A DNA stretch of 64,000 nucleotides. It comes from Halichoerus grypus. Taxonomy: Eukaryota; Chordata; Mammalia; Carnivora; Phocidae. Of the stretch, positions 1 to 12,152 are shown in pieces (the first letter of the stretch is position 1; the number at the start of each line of letters is the position of its first letter). The stretch lies in NCBI RefSeq assembly GCF_964656455.1, contig NC_135715.1, forward strand, positions 77,885,414-77,949,413, read 5' to 3'. A program made the position numbers and the translations under genes. A model generated the notes under the pieces. The model saw nothing but the letters and a program-made list of their open reading frames with translations. It was not told where the DNA came from and made no database searches.

Positions 1-1209
1 GTGGTGGGCAGTTAAAGAGAGAATTAGAAGGACTGAGAACAGCAGATATAGATTGCTTTTTCTAAAAATTTTGGTTCTAAAGGAGGACAAAACAGGTTGG
101 TAGTATAGGAGAAAACAAAGGATAATGGAAGAATTCTTTAGAAATATTTTATAGCCAAACAACTCTTGGTTATCAGAAATGTCAATGCTGTTCCCTATAC
201 CATAATTTATGCTCATTTTTTCATATAAGTGTTTCAAGTGGAGGTTGTAAAAATTGATCATCATCCTCAAAATGTTAATGTATTGTATACTTGTAAATAA
301 TATGTATTAGTGTTTGTTTTCTCATCACCTAATTCAGTGGTTTGCTCCTTTGATTTTCATTAAACATTTGTATTTTACTCTTGTGCTTAATGTCATCAAA
401 GAATTCCTCGCTTGTTCAGTTGAATCTAGTTTTTTATTACCTTATTTTAGCCACGGACCTATGCACTATTCTTCTAATCAAGTTCAAAGTTTATGTGGCT
501 TTTTCTTTATTTCATTGTTTTTATGCAACCCTTGATTTAACCAATTTAGGTTCTTAGAATGTTTGCACTTTTATTAATTGCATTGGAATGCAGTTAAACT
601 CTATCAGAAGGCATTTAGCTAAATCAAGAATTCAGTAATTTGCAGGCCAAATAATACATCCTTTATGCATATGATGTACTTCATCTTTATTTTTCATCAT
701 GGGTAAGAAGAATAATCTTGGTTGCATTCTGACAGATCATAGTGAACAGCAAAACAAGGAAAACTGGAGCCAACCCAGTGACCTATGATCTTCATGTATA
801 AACAGAAAGAAACAAAACAATCTGAGATTTATTAGATCCTAAACTCATTTTTGCCTGGTATGTATCTTTCAGAACTTTTTGCAAATAATATACTTTGCTA
901 ATAGTAATTGTAATAGTAATTGATGGAGATGTAAATCATCTCCCCATTCTTCTTTCAAGTGGATGCTGGATGCTTATTCTTCATTTTTTCCTGAGTTTGG
1001 AGGAGATCAGTGTCATCCTTAATTCCCATTCCATACTCAATACCATAAAAGCATGCTCCTTTGAGAACTAGGTTATGTGGTTGAAGCACCGTTTTCCCTT
1101 ATTTAAGTTCTATTACATTGAATCCCAAGTTGCTGTTTTCTACTAAATTTCTTTAGCCTTACACTTCTTCGGTTCTCAATTCCAGTGACCTGTAGTCTTA
1201 TCATTCATA
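1..1209. other. Presumed MICU2 intron, nothing recognised
   Basis: AT-rich sequence with only short open frames. No exon, RNA gene or repeat that I can name. Confidence 0.5.
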
Positions 1210-2720
1210 TCCCATGTCCATTACCTGGAATTGCTCCAGTTTAGAAATTGCAAATTACAGAAGCCCACCCTGGCAACAATGTCAGTTATCCTTCCACCTT
1301 ACCCACTTCCTAATACCCAATACACTTATTCTTGACCTCAGAAAAGCTTCTAATCTCAATTATTCCATTATTTCCAAGCTCTCAGTTCTTCTGGATTTTC
1401 TCCTTTTCTGTAGCTACGTGGTTTGTCATTTTGTCACTCACTAATAATTGCTTTCCAGTATCTTTCTCCTTTGTCCTTCTTATTGAACCTAGCCTGCTAA
1501 GAACTGTTGGGAGAAAATCACATGGTTCTGCAGATTAGAGCCACTAAATTCATGTTCTTCAACTTCACGTAGATTGTCTGAAGCATTTACACATCCCTAA
1601 TTAGCTTTCTCCTGGTGGTGTGCTCCTTACCCTAAGACTAAATCCCCCACCATTTCCTCTAGTTTTGTCATTGTTTTTATCTCTACTGCCTCCTTCCCTG
1701 AAATTCACAAGTAGTCTTATGTCTTTACTGTCTTGAAAAATCCCTAACATGATCATACTTCTTTCTGGCTGTTCTCTTATCAGCCAGATTTCAGCCATCT
1801 GTACTCCTTCCTTTAGAGCCCACTACTCCTTGGTGCACCACAACCTGGCTGCTCCTCTCACCTCTCTACTGAATATTATTTTTCAGATTACCAGTGACCT
1901 CCAAATTGCCAAGACCAATGGCTCTTTTTTCCGCCTTCTTCTTAATTGATCTTTTAACAGCATTTACTCCCTCCTTGAAATTTTGTTCTCCCTGTGATAC
2001 ACATTTCCTAGGTTTTTTTCTAACAAATGTATTCATTACTTCTTAGTTCCTTTCGTGGTTCCTCCTCTTCCTGTCAACTCTTAAATGCCCATGCTCCCTT
2101 CAGCTCTACTCACTTTATACATTATCCCTGAATGATTTTATCGTCACTCATGACTGCAACTACTTAAGTGACTGTTACTTTAGATATTTTTGTCTTTAGC
2201 CTCAAACTCTGCTGGCCACTAGAAGTACATATCTTAGCTGCCCATTAGACCCTTGTGTGTTATCCGCACAGGCATCGAGAACTCAACATGTCTGGAAATG
2301 AATTCATTATCTTTCCCATCAAGCCTTTTCTTTTCCTGCATCTTCTTTGTGATGGCACAACCTTCATCACTTCCCTAATTCACTCAGTCTTTTGGGAGTT
2401 TTCATAGACATCTCCATCTCCCTCATCTTTTATATCCAGTTCATCACCAAGACCTGCTTATTCTGCCTCCTTAATTTCTCTTGTATTTGTCTTTATTCTT
2501 ATTTCCTTTGCCTTATTTTAGGCTCTCAGCACTTCTCCCTGGATTATTGCAACAACCTCCTTTCCTTCAGTCTAGACATCTTTTTCCCATACCAACAATT
2601 GATCCTTTTACTCTCCTACTTAAAATTATTTAGCATTTCCCATAACTTTCAGAGCCCTTGTTGCTCTGACTTGTGCCTACTTCTCTGTATTGTGCCCTTT
2701 GCTTCATTCATACAGAGCAA
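1210..2720 (-). repeat. Pyrimidine-rich old interspersed repeat
   Basis: A CT-rich tract of many short phrases. The stretch at 1886-1922 (accagtgacctccaaattgc) is the reverse complement of the motif at 9262-9302 and resembles 37255-37290, so it belongs to a family present at least three times here. I cannot name the family with confidence. No coding potential is seen; the short open frames within it come from composition. Strand is given relative to the purine-rich copies. Confidence 0.45.
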
Positions 2721-2840
2721 CTTAAAAACCAACCTTTTTGTAATAAAGCTGTGAATGTAACAAAGCAGCAATGTATCCTTGCCATGAGAAGTACACTCAA
2801 ATTTTATTTGGAGAAATGTTATTAAAAATAGTCAGATTTA

Positions 2841-3849
2841 TAAACCTAAAGGCAACCTACAGAATGGGAAAAGATATTTGCAAATGTCTTAACAGATAAA
2901 GGGCTAGTATCCAAAATCTGTAAAGAGCTTATCAAACTCAACATCAAAAAAAAAAAAAAAAAATCCAGTCAAGAAATGGGTAGAAGACGTGAACAGACAT
3001 TTCTCCAAAGAAGACATACAAATGGCCAACACACACATGAAAAAATGCTCAACATCAGTTGGTATGAGGGAAATACAGATCAAAACTGCAATGAGATACC
3101 ACCTCACGCTGGTCAGAATGGCTAAGATTAACTCAGGAAAACAGATGTTGGTGACACGGAGAAAGGGGAACCCTCTTACACTGTTGGTGGGAATGCAAAC
3201 TGGTGCAGCCACTCTGGAAAACAGTATGGAGGTTCCTCAAAAAATTAAAAGTAGAGCAACCCTATGACCCAGCAGTTGCACTACTAGGTATTTATCTAAA
3301 GGATACAAACAGTGATTCAAAGGGGCATGTGCACCCCAGTTTTTATAGCAGCAATGTCCACAATAGCCAAACTATGGAAAGAGCCCAGATGTCCATTGAC
3401 TGAATAAATGGATAAAGAAGATGTGGTGTATATATACAATGGAATATTACTCAGGCATCAAAAAGAGTGAAAACTTGCCATTTGCAACAGCATGGATGGA
3501 ACTAGAGTGTATTATGCTAAGTGAAATAAGTCAGACAAAGACAAATACCATATGATTTCATATGTGGAATTTTAGAAACAAAACAGATGAACATAGGGAA
3601 AGGGAAGGAAAAATAAGAAAATAGAAAGGGAGGCAAACCATAAGAGACTCTTAATTATAGGGAATAAACAGGGTTGTTGGAGGGGAGATGGGTGGAGGGA
3701 TGGGGTAACTGGGTGATGGGCATTAAGGAAGGCACTTGAAGTAATGAGCACTAGGTATTGTATGTAACTGATGAGTCACTGAATTCTACCTCTAAAACTA
3801 ATAATACAGTATATGTTAATTAAATTGAATTTAAATTAAAAAATTTTTT
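2841..3849 (+). mobile_element. L1 3' end, 5'-truncated
   Basis: Contains the end of L1 ORF2 (agatatttgcaaatg, the caaagaagacatacaaatgg phrase, tacactgttggtgggaatgc, ctggaaaacagtatggagg) and a 3' UTR ending in A-rich sequence. The TSD is aaatagtcagattt at about 2826-2839, with aaatagtcaaattt at 3850-3863. An A-run at 2947-2963 interrupts the reading frame. Confidence 0.9.
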
Positions 3850-4265
3850 AAATAGTCAAATTTCTTATGACTTTTTCTCATGGTAATTTTAGCAGGCTGC
3901 TTGTTTTAGTAGAATATGATATTTGTTGTATTCCTTGTACATTGTATTCCTTGTGAATTAATTTTGTCATCTTCAGAATTAAAAGTTTGCTGAAAATGTG
4001 TTTAGGAGTACCATAATATGTCTTTATACTATTAGAACATTGTATTATGTTAGAAAATAAAATTTTGTGGTCAAGCATACTTTTCTTTTTGCCTTATTGG
4101 CCAGTGTGCTTAATTAAATGTATTGTTCTCTTATAATGTGTACCTTATCCATATTATATAATGCCTTAGCATAGTAATAATGCCTTAGAACAAGTGCTGT
4201 TATAATAGCATAGAGGCTTGTACAGTGTCTATCTTATAAATTTTGTTTAGAGCACTTTATTTCAA

Positions 4266-4884
4266 TTTTTTTTTTTATTTAAGACCTTTATTAACGGGTG
4301 CTTGCCGTTTGTTGATTTTTTTGAAAAAATCAAGTTGTAAACTTTTTATTACAAATTAAAAATGAGGTTCTTAAAAATCTCAACTTGACCAGATATGAAA
4401 CAATTTAGAAACCTTTAAAGGTGTATTGAGAAAAACCAGGTTTTTTGGTTTTTTTTAAAAAAAAACACATTTGTCATTACCAAAAAGAGATGTCTTTAGG
4501 TAAAAATAATAAAAACCCCATGCTGCATAGATAATGCAGATAGTTCTGTTTCTCTGGTCAATGGGCAAAAAGCAAGCACTTAAGGTCTTCAGCTCCAATC
4601 TTTTGTTCATTTCTTATTGCTGGAATTTCATCTTCATTTCTTCGTGTTGGATGACTAAACCGGATGATGGTAGAGATGGTAAGCCGGCATTTACTCAGCC
4701 CTGCCCTGCTCAGCCTCGGGAACGGACGAATTCTCAGCTAGTGGATCGGCTGCTTTTGTCTCTTTGTTTTCTGGGCGTCTGCGTCGGTAATTGAGGTTGC
4801 AGCGGTACCGACATTGAGGTGGCTGCTGACCTTGGGTCTCATCTCCTTGATTTTCCTTATCTTCGTCATTGCTTTTTGTCATAC
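4266..4884 (-). pseudogene. YBX1: YBX1 processed pseudogene, 5'-truncated
   Basis: Read on the minus strand, 4880-4691 encodes the C-terminal tail of Y-box binding protein 1: [18 protein letters not shown], then [22 protein letters not shown], and the end PEAEQGRAE followed by TAA. The long YBX1 3' UTR follows down to a poly-T (minus-strand poly-A) at 4266-4276. The cold-shock domain and most of the protein are missing. Compared with recalled human YBX1 there is an 18-nt in-frame loss between PEN and KETKA (PKPQDG absent) and several substitutions (QRRYRRN to QCRYRCN). A weak TSD (agagcactttatttcaa at 4249; agagctgcatttttatttaa at 4885) flanks it. It is not expected to encode a working protein. 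Confidence 0.88.
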
Positions 4885-5239
4885 AGAGCTGCATTTTTAT
4901 TTAACTGGCCAAACCAAGGCAGGAGACACAGAATTGGATGAAGGATATGCTAAGATTGGCCTTTTTTTTAAACCTCATTTACAGGCATTGCAATGGAAAT
5001 ATAAGAAAGATTGCTTAAAAGCCAGTCCAAACAGCAGTGAAGGAGGGGACTGCCCAAATCCTCAAGAGCTATAACATAAATTCCTAACCCTCTCTCCAAA
5101 GACTAGACATAAGCCTGCTACTTACTGCCGTTCTGTTTCTCATAAATCCAAGTTAGATAGATACATGAGACTGAATTTAAAAAATTTAACATTAAAATAT
5201 TTTATAAAGTATAAAGTTATCTCTCCACCACCATAACCT

Positions 5240-5710
5240 CTAACCAAAACACTTGTTACTCTATTCTTAGCTCACTCTATTCCAGCTACACCTTGCTTTA
5301 CCTCACACAACAAATATGCTCCCACCCTAGGACCTTTGTACTGAATGTTCCCTTTGCCTGAAACACATTGTCCAGATGTCTCTTGGTTAATCCCTCCCTG
5401 TTTGCTTCAGTTGCCTTCTCAATGAAGAAATGTAATCTCGCACCACACACACACACCCCCATCCATTCATTCTGCTGCCCTTTTAATCCCTCTTACCTTG
5501 TTCAGGTTTTTCTCATAGCACTTACCACAATCTAATGTATACTGTATCTAATTTACTTATTTTCTAAGTTTATTGTTTATTGTCTGTGTTCCACCCCTAG
5601 AATGCCTGTTCCATGACAGCAGGGATTTTTGTCTCTTGTGCTCAGTGACATAGATCCAATGCCCAGAAAAGTGCTTGACACATAGTAGGTATTCATTAAC
5701 AAGAGTTTCT
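5240..5710 (+). repeat. L2 LINE 3' fragment (likely)
   Basis: Typical L2 phrases: gaatgttccctttgcctg near the start, then ccatgacagcagggatttttgtctc, and gcttgacacatagtaggtattcattaa at the end. Old and without TSD. Confidence 0.75.
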
Positions 5711-6072
5711 ACTAGACCTCCAAGAAGAGATAATGAGTAAGCAGTTAGATATGGAACCAAAAGTGTAAATTTAAGACTGTTCAGTAAATTCATGCTATTT
5801 AAAGCTAAGAGACTTGATGAGACTGCAAAAATGAGTTCAGATAGAAAAAATAAGCAGTAAAAGGAATGAGCCCTGAGGTATTCTGGCATATAGAGTTGGA
5901 GAGATAACGGAGAAAGCAGTAAAAGAAACCGAGTAGGGGCAGTTAAAAAAGAGGAAAATCAGTAAAGTAGTATTGCAAAGTTCAGGAAAGTGTTTCAAGG
6001 AGGAAGGAATAATCAGCCATGAAAAATGTCAATGACAAATCAAGTAAGACACGGAGTAAGAATTGACCGTTG
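5711..6072 (+). repeat. Purine-rich interspersed repeat, left part
   Basis: Ends with aaagtgtttcaaggaggaagg ... aagtaagacacggagtaagaattgaccgttg. The same element resumes at 9255 (gaccactggatttggcaac), so the L1 at 6073-9254 split it. Family not named. Confidence 0.5.
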
Positions 6073-8026
6073 AAGGTGGTGTGGGGAAGATGACAGAGTA
6101 AGAAGATACTGAGTTCGCCTCTTCCCATAAACAGACCGAGCAGTAACTACATGTAGAGCAACTCTGAGAACAGCCTGAAGACTAGGAGAATAGCTATTCC
6201 ACAGCTAAAGACATGAAGGAAAAGCCAAATCGAGACAAGTGGGAGGGGCAGAGACATGGTTAGGTGGGGAATCAAATCCCCAGCATAGAAAATCACAGGC
6301 CAAAGGGCTATCAGTGGCACAGAGGTTCACCGTGGGGATATAGGATATCAAGCCCCACATTGGCTCCCCTTCCCTGGGGATCTGCACCAGAAAGGCAAGC
6401 CCCCATAACGTCTGGCTTTGAAAATCAGCAGAGCTTAACTCCCTGAGACTTCTTCAGTTTTTTGGAATAGTTTGAGTTTATCTTTTCAGAGAACCAGCTC
6501 TTAGTTGTATTGATCTTGTCTTAAGTTTCTGTTTCATTTTTTTGTCTGATCTTTATCATTTCTCTCCTACTACTAACTCTCACCACTTTAATTCAACATA
6601 GTACTAGGAGTGCTAACTGAGGCCATCATACAAAAAAAAGAAATACAAAGCATCCAAACTGGAAAAGAAGTAAAACTGTCCCTATTTGCAGATGACATGG
6701 TACTGTATATGGAGACCATAAGGACTCCACCAAAAAACTGTTAGAACTAATAAGTGAATTCAGTAATGTCACAGGATACAAAACTAATACACAGAAATCT
6801 GTTGCATTTCTCTTCCCTAATTACAAACTAGCAGAAAGAGAAACCAAGGCAACAGTCTCATTTACAATTGTACCAAAAGAATAAGATACCTAGGAATAAA
6901 TTTAACCAAGAAGGTGAAAGACCTGTACTCTAAAAACTGTAAGACATTGATGAGAGATATCGAAGATGACACAAATAAATGGAAAGGTATACCATGCTCA
7001 TGCATTAGAAAAATTAAATGGTTAAAATGTCCATATTTCCCAAAGCAATCTGCAGATTCAATGCAATCCCTATCAAAATTCCAGTAGCATTTTTTCACAG
7101 AACTAGAACAAATGATCTTAAAAATTTGTATGGAACCACAAAAGATCCATAATAGCCAAAATAATCTTGAGCGAACCGCAGAACTAGATTTGAGACTATA
7201 TTGCAAAGTCATAGTAATCGAAACAGTATGGTACTGGCACAAAAATAGACACATAGATCAATGGAACAGAATAGAGAGCCCAGAAATAAACCCACATTTA
7301 TATGGTCAATTAATCTACAACAAAGGAGACAGGATTACAAAATGGGGAAAAGACAGTTTCTTTAATAAATGGTGTTGGGCAATCTGGACAGCTATATGCA
7401 AAAGAATGAAACTGGACCACTATCTTATGCCACATACAAAAATAAAATAAAATGGATTGAAGACCTAAATGTGAGACCTGAAACCATAAAATTCCTAAAA
7501 GAAAACATAGGTGATGAACTTTTGGACATCAGTCTTAGCAATATTGTTTTGGATCTGTCTCCTCGGCAAGGACCACAAGAGTAATAATAAATAATTGGGA
7601 CTACAGCAAACTAAAAAGCTTTTTCACAACAAGGAAACTATCAACAAAATGAAAAGACAGCCTACTGAATGGGAAAGATATTTGCAAATGATATATCTGA
7701 TAAGGGGGTAATATCCAGTCTGATTAAAAAAATGGATAGAGGGCCTGAATAGACATTTTTCAAAAAAAAAGGAAACACATGGCCAACAGGCACATGTCAA
7801 GATGCTGAACATCACTAATCAGCAGAGAAATGCAAATCAAAACCACAGTGACATCACTGTACACCTGTCAGAATGGCTAGTATCAAAAAGATAAGAAATG
7901 TAAATATTGGCAAGGATGTGGAAAAAAGGGACTTGTGCACTGTTGGTAGGAATATAAATTGGTGTAACTATTATGGAAAACAGTATGGTGGTTCTTCAAA
8001 AAATTAAAAATAGAAATACTATATGA

Positions 8027-8224
8027 GGGCGCCTGGGTGGCTCAGTTGGTTAAGCGACTGCCTTCAGCTCAGGTCATGATCCTGGAGTCCCTGGATCGAG
8101 TCCCACATCGGGCTCCCTGCTCTGCAGGGAGTGTGCTTCTCCCTCTGACCCTCCCCCCTCTCATGTGCTCTCTCTCATTCTCTCTCTCTCAAATAAATAA
8201 ATAAAACCTTTAAAAAAAAAAAAA
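8027..8224 (+). mobile_element. Can-SINE nested in L1
   Basis: Head gggcgcctgggtggctcag, CT-rich middle, caaataaataaataaa and poly-A. Perfect TSD agaaatactatatga at 8012-8026 and 8225-8239. Confidence 0.96.
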
Positions 8225-8656
8225 AGAAATACTATATGATCCAGTAATTTCACTTCTGGGTATTTACCTGAAGAAAATGAAAACACTGATTTGAAAAGGT
8301 ATCTGCACCCCTGTGTTCATTGCAGCATCATTTACAATAGCCAAGATATGGAAGCAACCCAAATGTCCATCAGTGGATAAATGGATAAAGATGCAGTATA
8401 TCTTGGGACAAATGGTAGCTACACTTGTGAACATAGCATAATGTATGAACTTGTCAAATCACTGTGTTATACACCTGAAACTAATGTTACATTGTGTGTC
8501 AACTATAGTCATAGAAAAAAGAAGGGGGAGAAAAGATGTGGTATATCTTTAGACCACAATGGAATATTACTCAGCCATTAAAAAAATGAAATCTTGTCAT
8601 TTACAACAACATTGATGGACCTAGAGGGTATTAAGCTAAGTGAAAAAAGTCAGAGA

Positions 8657-8852
8657 GGGCGCCTGGGTGGCTCAGTTGGTTAAGCGACTGCCTTCGGCTC
8701 AGGTCATGATCCTGGAGTCCCTGGATCGAGTCCCGCATCGGGCTCCCTGCTCGGCGGGGAGTCTGCTTCTCCCTCTGACCCTCCCCCCTCTCATGTGCTC
8801 TCTCTCATTCTCTCTCTCTCAAATAAATAAATAAAATCTTTAAAAAAAAAAA
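8657..8852 (+). mobile_element. Can-SINE nested in L1, near twin of the 8027 copy
   Basis: Differs from the 8027-8224 copy at only a handful of sites. It shares the variant tail ccctctgaccctccccc followed by tcatgtgctctctctcattc. TSD aaaaaagtcagaga at 8643-8656 and 8853-8866. Confidence 0.96.
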
Positions 8853-9254
8853 AAAAAAGTCAGAGAAAGACAAGTACAGTATGATTTCACTTATATGTGG
8901 AATCTAAAAACCAAAACAGATGAACAAACAAAACAGAAACAGACTCATAAATACAAAAAACAAGCTGGTGGTTGCCAAAGGGGAGGTGGTTTTTGGGATG
9001 GGTAAATAGATGAGGGGGGATGAAGAGGTACACACTTCCCAGTTATCAAATAAATAGGCCAGGGGAATGTAAAGTACAGCATAGGGAATATAATCAGTAA
9101 CATTGTAATAACTTTGTACGGTGACAGATGGTAGCTACACTTGTTGTGGTGAGCATTTCATAATGTATGTTAAATGTTGAATCACTGTGTTGTACACCTG
9201 ACACTAATATATTGTTTGCCAACTATACTTCAGTTAAAAAACAAGTAAGTAAAT

Positions 9255-10160
9255 GAATGGACTGACCACTGGATTTGGCAACATGAGGGTTTATTGGTGA
9301 CTTTCATAGGAACAGTTTTGGTGGAGTGGTGTGAAAATGAAAGCCTAACTAGAGTCGTTTTTAATGGAAATGGGAAAAGAGAAAATGGAAGAAACAAAAA
9401 AGGACACTGAGGGGTTTGCCATAAAAGAAAGGAGAAAGTTGAAGCAGTAGATGGAAGTGGAATTGAAATCAAGAGAGGATTTTTTTAAGACAGGAGAAAC
9501 AATTGTATATGTGTTGACAGATGACAGAAAAACTTGACAGTGCAGGAAAGAGAGAGAAGAATTTCTAGGACAAAGTCCTTGAGAAGCCAAGAGAGGAAAA
9601 AGACTAATAACTCAGTGGAAACTTGGCATTAGAAAAGACATACTACATGGTGGGTGCTTGTAGAAGTTATGTTTCTATTTCTCAGTCAGTTAAGAATCCA
9701 GGTCATCAGCTGAGAGTGAAGAAGGGGTACTGGAGTTTTGCCAAGTAGTCTTCTAAAATTGTGAGGTTTGATTGTAAAGATTGAGAAGTGTAATGATCAC
9801 CAATAGCCTTATTATAATGCCAGTTGAGGTCATTACTTATAAATTTAAAATGAATCTAATCAACTGACTGTGGTTACTTTTCTCCATGTTCAGCTGTACA
9901 GTGTTGGGATGGAGAAGGCAGAGAGTTGGATCTAACAAGGGTTGGGGTCAGCCAAGAGCATATGACAAAGGGAAATAGAAGCAAGGGAATGATTATAATG
10001 GTTGACCATCGAAGCTCAGCCAGGTGGGAAGCAGCCAGGGAATAATGAATAGATGGTGGTATCAAATAGATTGTGGGACCCAGTGGGATCAAGAGATGGT
10101 TGGAGTCAGCGTACAAAGATGAGGAAAAACAAAACAGTAGTATTATTATGTAGCATAGTT
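9255..10160 (+). repeat. Purine-rich interspersed repeat, right part
   Basis: Continuation of the repeat interrupted at 6072 (gaccactggatttggcaaca, ggtttattggtgactttcat, cagttttggtggagtggtg). Long purine-rich tract without coding potential. Family not named. Confidence 0.5.
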
Positions 10161-10164
10161 GATA

Positions 10165-10225
10165 GTACAGGTCCTGGAAAAGCACAGAAACTGAGTTTGG
10201 ACGCCGACTCTGCCATTTACTAGTA
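10165..10225 (+). repeat. Possible MIR fragment
   Basis: Contains gactctgccatttactag, a typical MIR core phrase. Short and diverged. Confidence 0.45.
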
Positions 10226-11330
10226 GTGTATACAGTATTTGTCCTTTTGTGTCTGACTTCTTTCAGTTAGCATAATGTTCACTATGTTACAGTATTATGT
10301 TGTAGTATATACTACTTCATTTTTTTAATGGCTGAATATATTCTATTTCATGGATATGACATTCTTTTTTCATTCATCAGCTGATGGTTGTTTCTACTTT
10401 TTGGTTATTATAGATAACCAAACACTTCCCTGAACATTGATATATAGGTTTTTTTGTGTATACTAATGTTTTCACTTTTCTTGGGTGTATACCTAGGAGT
10501 AGAATACTAGGTCATATGGTAATTCTGTTTTAACTTTTTGAGGAATTGCCAGACTATTTTCCACAGAGGCTGCACCATTTTTATATGAGGGTATGAGGGT
10601 TCTGCTTTCTCTACATCCTCCTCTAAACTTGTTATTTTCCAATTTTTGCTTTTTATTATAGCCATCTTAGTGAGTGTAAAGTGTTATCTTTTGGTTTTCA
10701 TTTACATCTTCCTACGGAATGATATTGAGCATCCATTGTGTGCATTTTGGTCACTTGAATGTCTTCTTTGGGAAAATGTCTTCATATTTTTTACCCACTT
10801 TTACTTGTCTTATTTAGCTTTTTAATGTTGAGTTGTAAGAGTTCTTTATAAATTCTGAATACTAGACCATTATCAGATAAATGACTTGCAGAAATGTTCT
10901 CCCATTCTGTATGTTATTTTCCTTTTTTTGATAGTCTCCTTTAATACACAGAAGTTTTTAATTTAGATGAAGTCCAATTTGTCCATTTTTTCCTTTTGTT
11001 GCTTGTGCTGTGGTGTCATGCCAAAGAAACTGTAAACTAACTGTTAAGTTCATGAAGATTTTCACCTGTTTTAAAAGTTTTATGGTTTTAGTTCTCATAT
11101 TTAGATCTATGATTCTTTTCGAGTTAATTTTTGTATATAGTAAGAGGTAGGGGTCCAGATTCATTCTTTTGCATTTGGATATCCATCCAAGTTGTCCCAG
11201 TACCATTTGTTGAAAAGACTGTTTCCCTAAAGAAGTCTTTGCACCAACTTCTTTCTTTTTCAGTGAAAAAATTGGGGATGATTTTACTGAAATGAAATTT
11301 CATCATTGTTTTTTAAATGATGTTGTGTGA
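10226..11330 (-). mobile_element. Old L1 3' end, minus strand
   Basis: The reverse complement carries L1 ORF2 phrases. On the + strand: gtgtatacctaggagtagaa, ccacagaggctgcaccattt, ttgtccattttttccttttg and gcatttggatatccatccaa. 5'-truncated near 11330; diverged, with all frames broken. Confidence 0.85.
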
Positions 11331-11426
11331 CAAAGAGTTCTATGTAGTTATTTCTGTAAGTTTTCTTAAAGAGACAATAGGGTTTAGGCTCAATTGCATC
11401 TCCCTACTAATAAAACCTACATTGTA

Positions 11427-11550
11427 TTTTTTTAAGTTTTTAAATATATTTATTCATTTTTAAGTGATCTCTACACCCATCTGGGGCTTGAACTCATGAC
11501 CCTAAGATTAAGAGTTGCACACTCTTCTGACTGGGCCAGCCAAATGCCCC
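11427..11550 (-). mobile_element. Older, short Can-SINE
   Basis: Reverse-oriented SINE (ttttttaag ... ggggcttgaactcatgaccc ... gccaaatgcccc). Flanked by aaaacctacat at 11412 and aaaacttacat at 11551. Confidence 0.85.
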
Positions 11551-11561
11551 AAAACTTACAT

Positions 11562-11720
11562 TTTTTTTTTTTAAAGATTTTATTTATTTATTTGAGAAAG
11601 AGAGGGAGGGAGAGCACAGAGGGAGAGGGAGAAGCGACATGGGGCTCGATTCCAGGAGCCTGAAATCATGACCTGAGCCAAAGGAAGCCGCTTAACTGAC
11701 TGAGCCACCCAGGCACCCCC
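11562..11720 (-). mobile_element. Can-SINE inserted in the TSD of its neighbour
   Basis: Poly-T, aaagattttatttatttattt, and the end gactgagccacccaggcaccccc. Flanked by aaaacttacat (11551) and aaaacttatat (11721), sharing the target site with the SINE at 11427-11550. Confidence 0.92.
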
Positions 11721-11835
11721 AAAACTTATATTTTAGTAAACTTCTTAGTCTGTCTTATGCTTTTTAAATTGACTATAGCTTATGCTTAGTTTCAGTTTAC
11801 TAGTTGTGTTTGAAGTAGATTCTTCACAGTACAGT

Positions 11836-12152
11836 TGATCCTTGAACAATGCAGGAGTTAGGGGTGCCAACCCCCGATGTAGTCAAAAATCCATATATAA
11901 CTTTTGAATCCCCAGTAACTTCATTACTAATAGCCTTACTTGATAACATAAATAGTCAAATAACACATATTCTGTATGTTATACATATTTTACACTGTAT
12001 TCTTATGATAAAGTAGGCTAGAGAAAAAATGTTAAGATAATCATAAGAAAGAGAAAATACATTTACAGTACTGTATGTATTTATTGAAAAAACCCACGTA
12101 TAAGTGGACCCATGCAGTTCAAACCTGTGTACATTCATTGTTGGGGCACCTC
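11836..12152 (+). mobile_element. Tigger-like DNA transposon remnant (MER44-type)
   Basis: Begins ta|cagttgatccttgaacaatg and contains the complement of a related arm (acccacgtataagtggaccc, then catgcagttcaaacc). It fits a pogo/Tigger non-autonomous element inserted at TA. The right terminal repeat has decayed (acattcattgttggggc in place of the expected end). The family name is from memory. Confidence 0.65.

Larger units (their letters stand above)
6073..9254 (+). mobile_element. L1 element with internal inversion and deletion
   Basis: 6073-6440 resembles an L1 5' UTR (compare 55453-55860; both include gctttgaaaa(t/c)cag/cca-type phrases). 6446-6590 is ORF2 sequence in reverse orientation: its complement reads aactaagagctggttctctg, matching the segment at 26505-26525. 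6591-9237 is forward ORF2 from the reverse transcriptase core (tttgcagatgacatggtact, i.e. FADDMVLY, near 6688) through the 3' UTR. The likely TSD is gaattgaccgttg (6060-6072), with gaatggactgaccactg at 9255. Two SINEs are nested inside it. All frames are broken. Confidence 0.8.

Noticed and set aside
4814..5074. Open frame of 86 codons with a hydrophobic start
   Set aside because: Its first part is the antisense of the YBX1 pseudogene and the rest is unrecognised intron sequence; no splice or homology support.
8027..8110. tRNA gene
   Set aside because: The SINE head is tRNA-derived and can look like a tRNA with A and B boxes, but it is part of a dispersed retroposon with tail and TSD.
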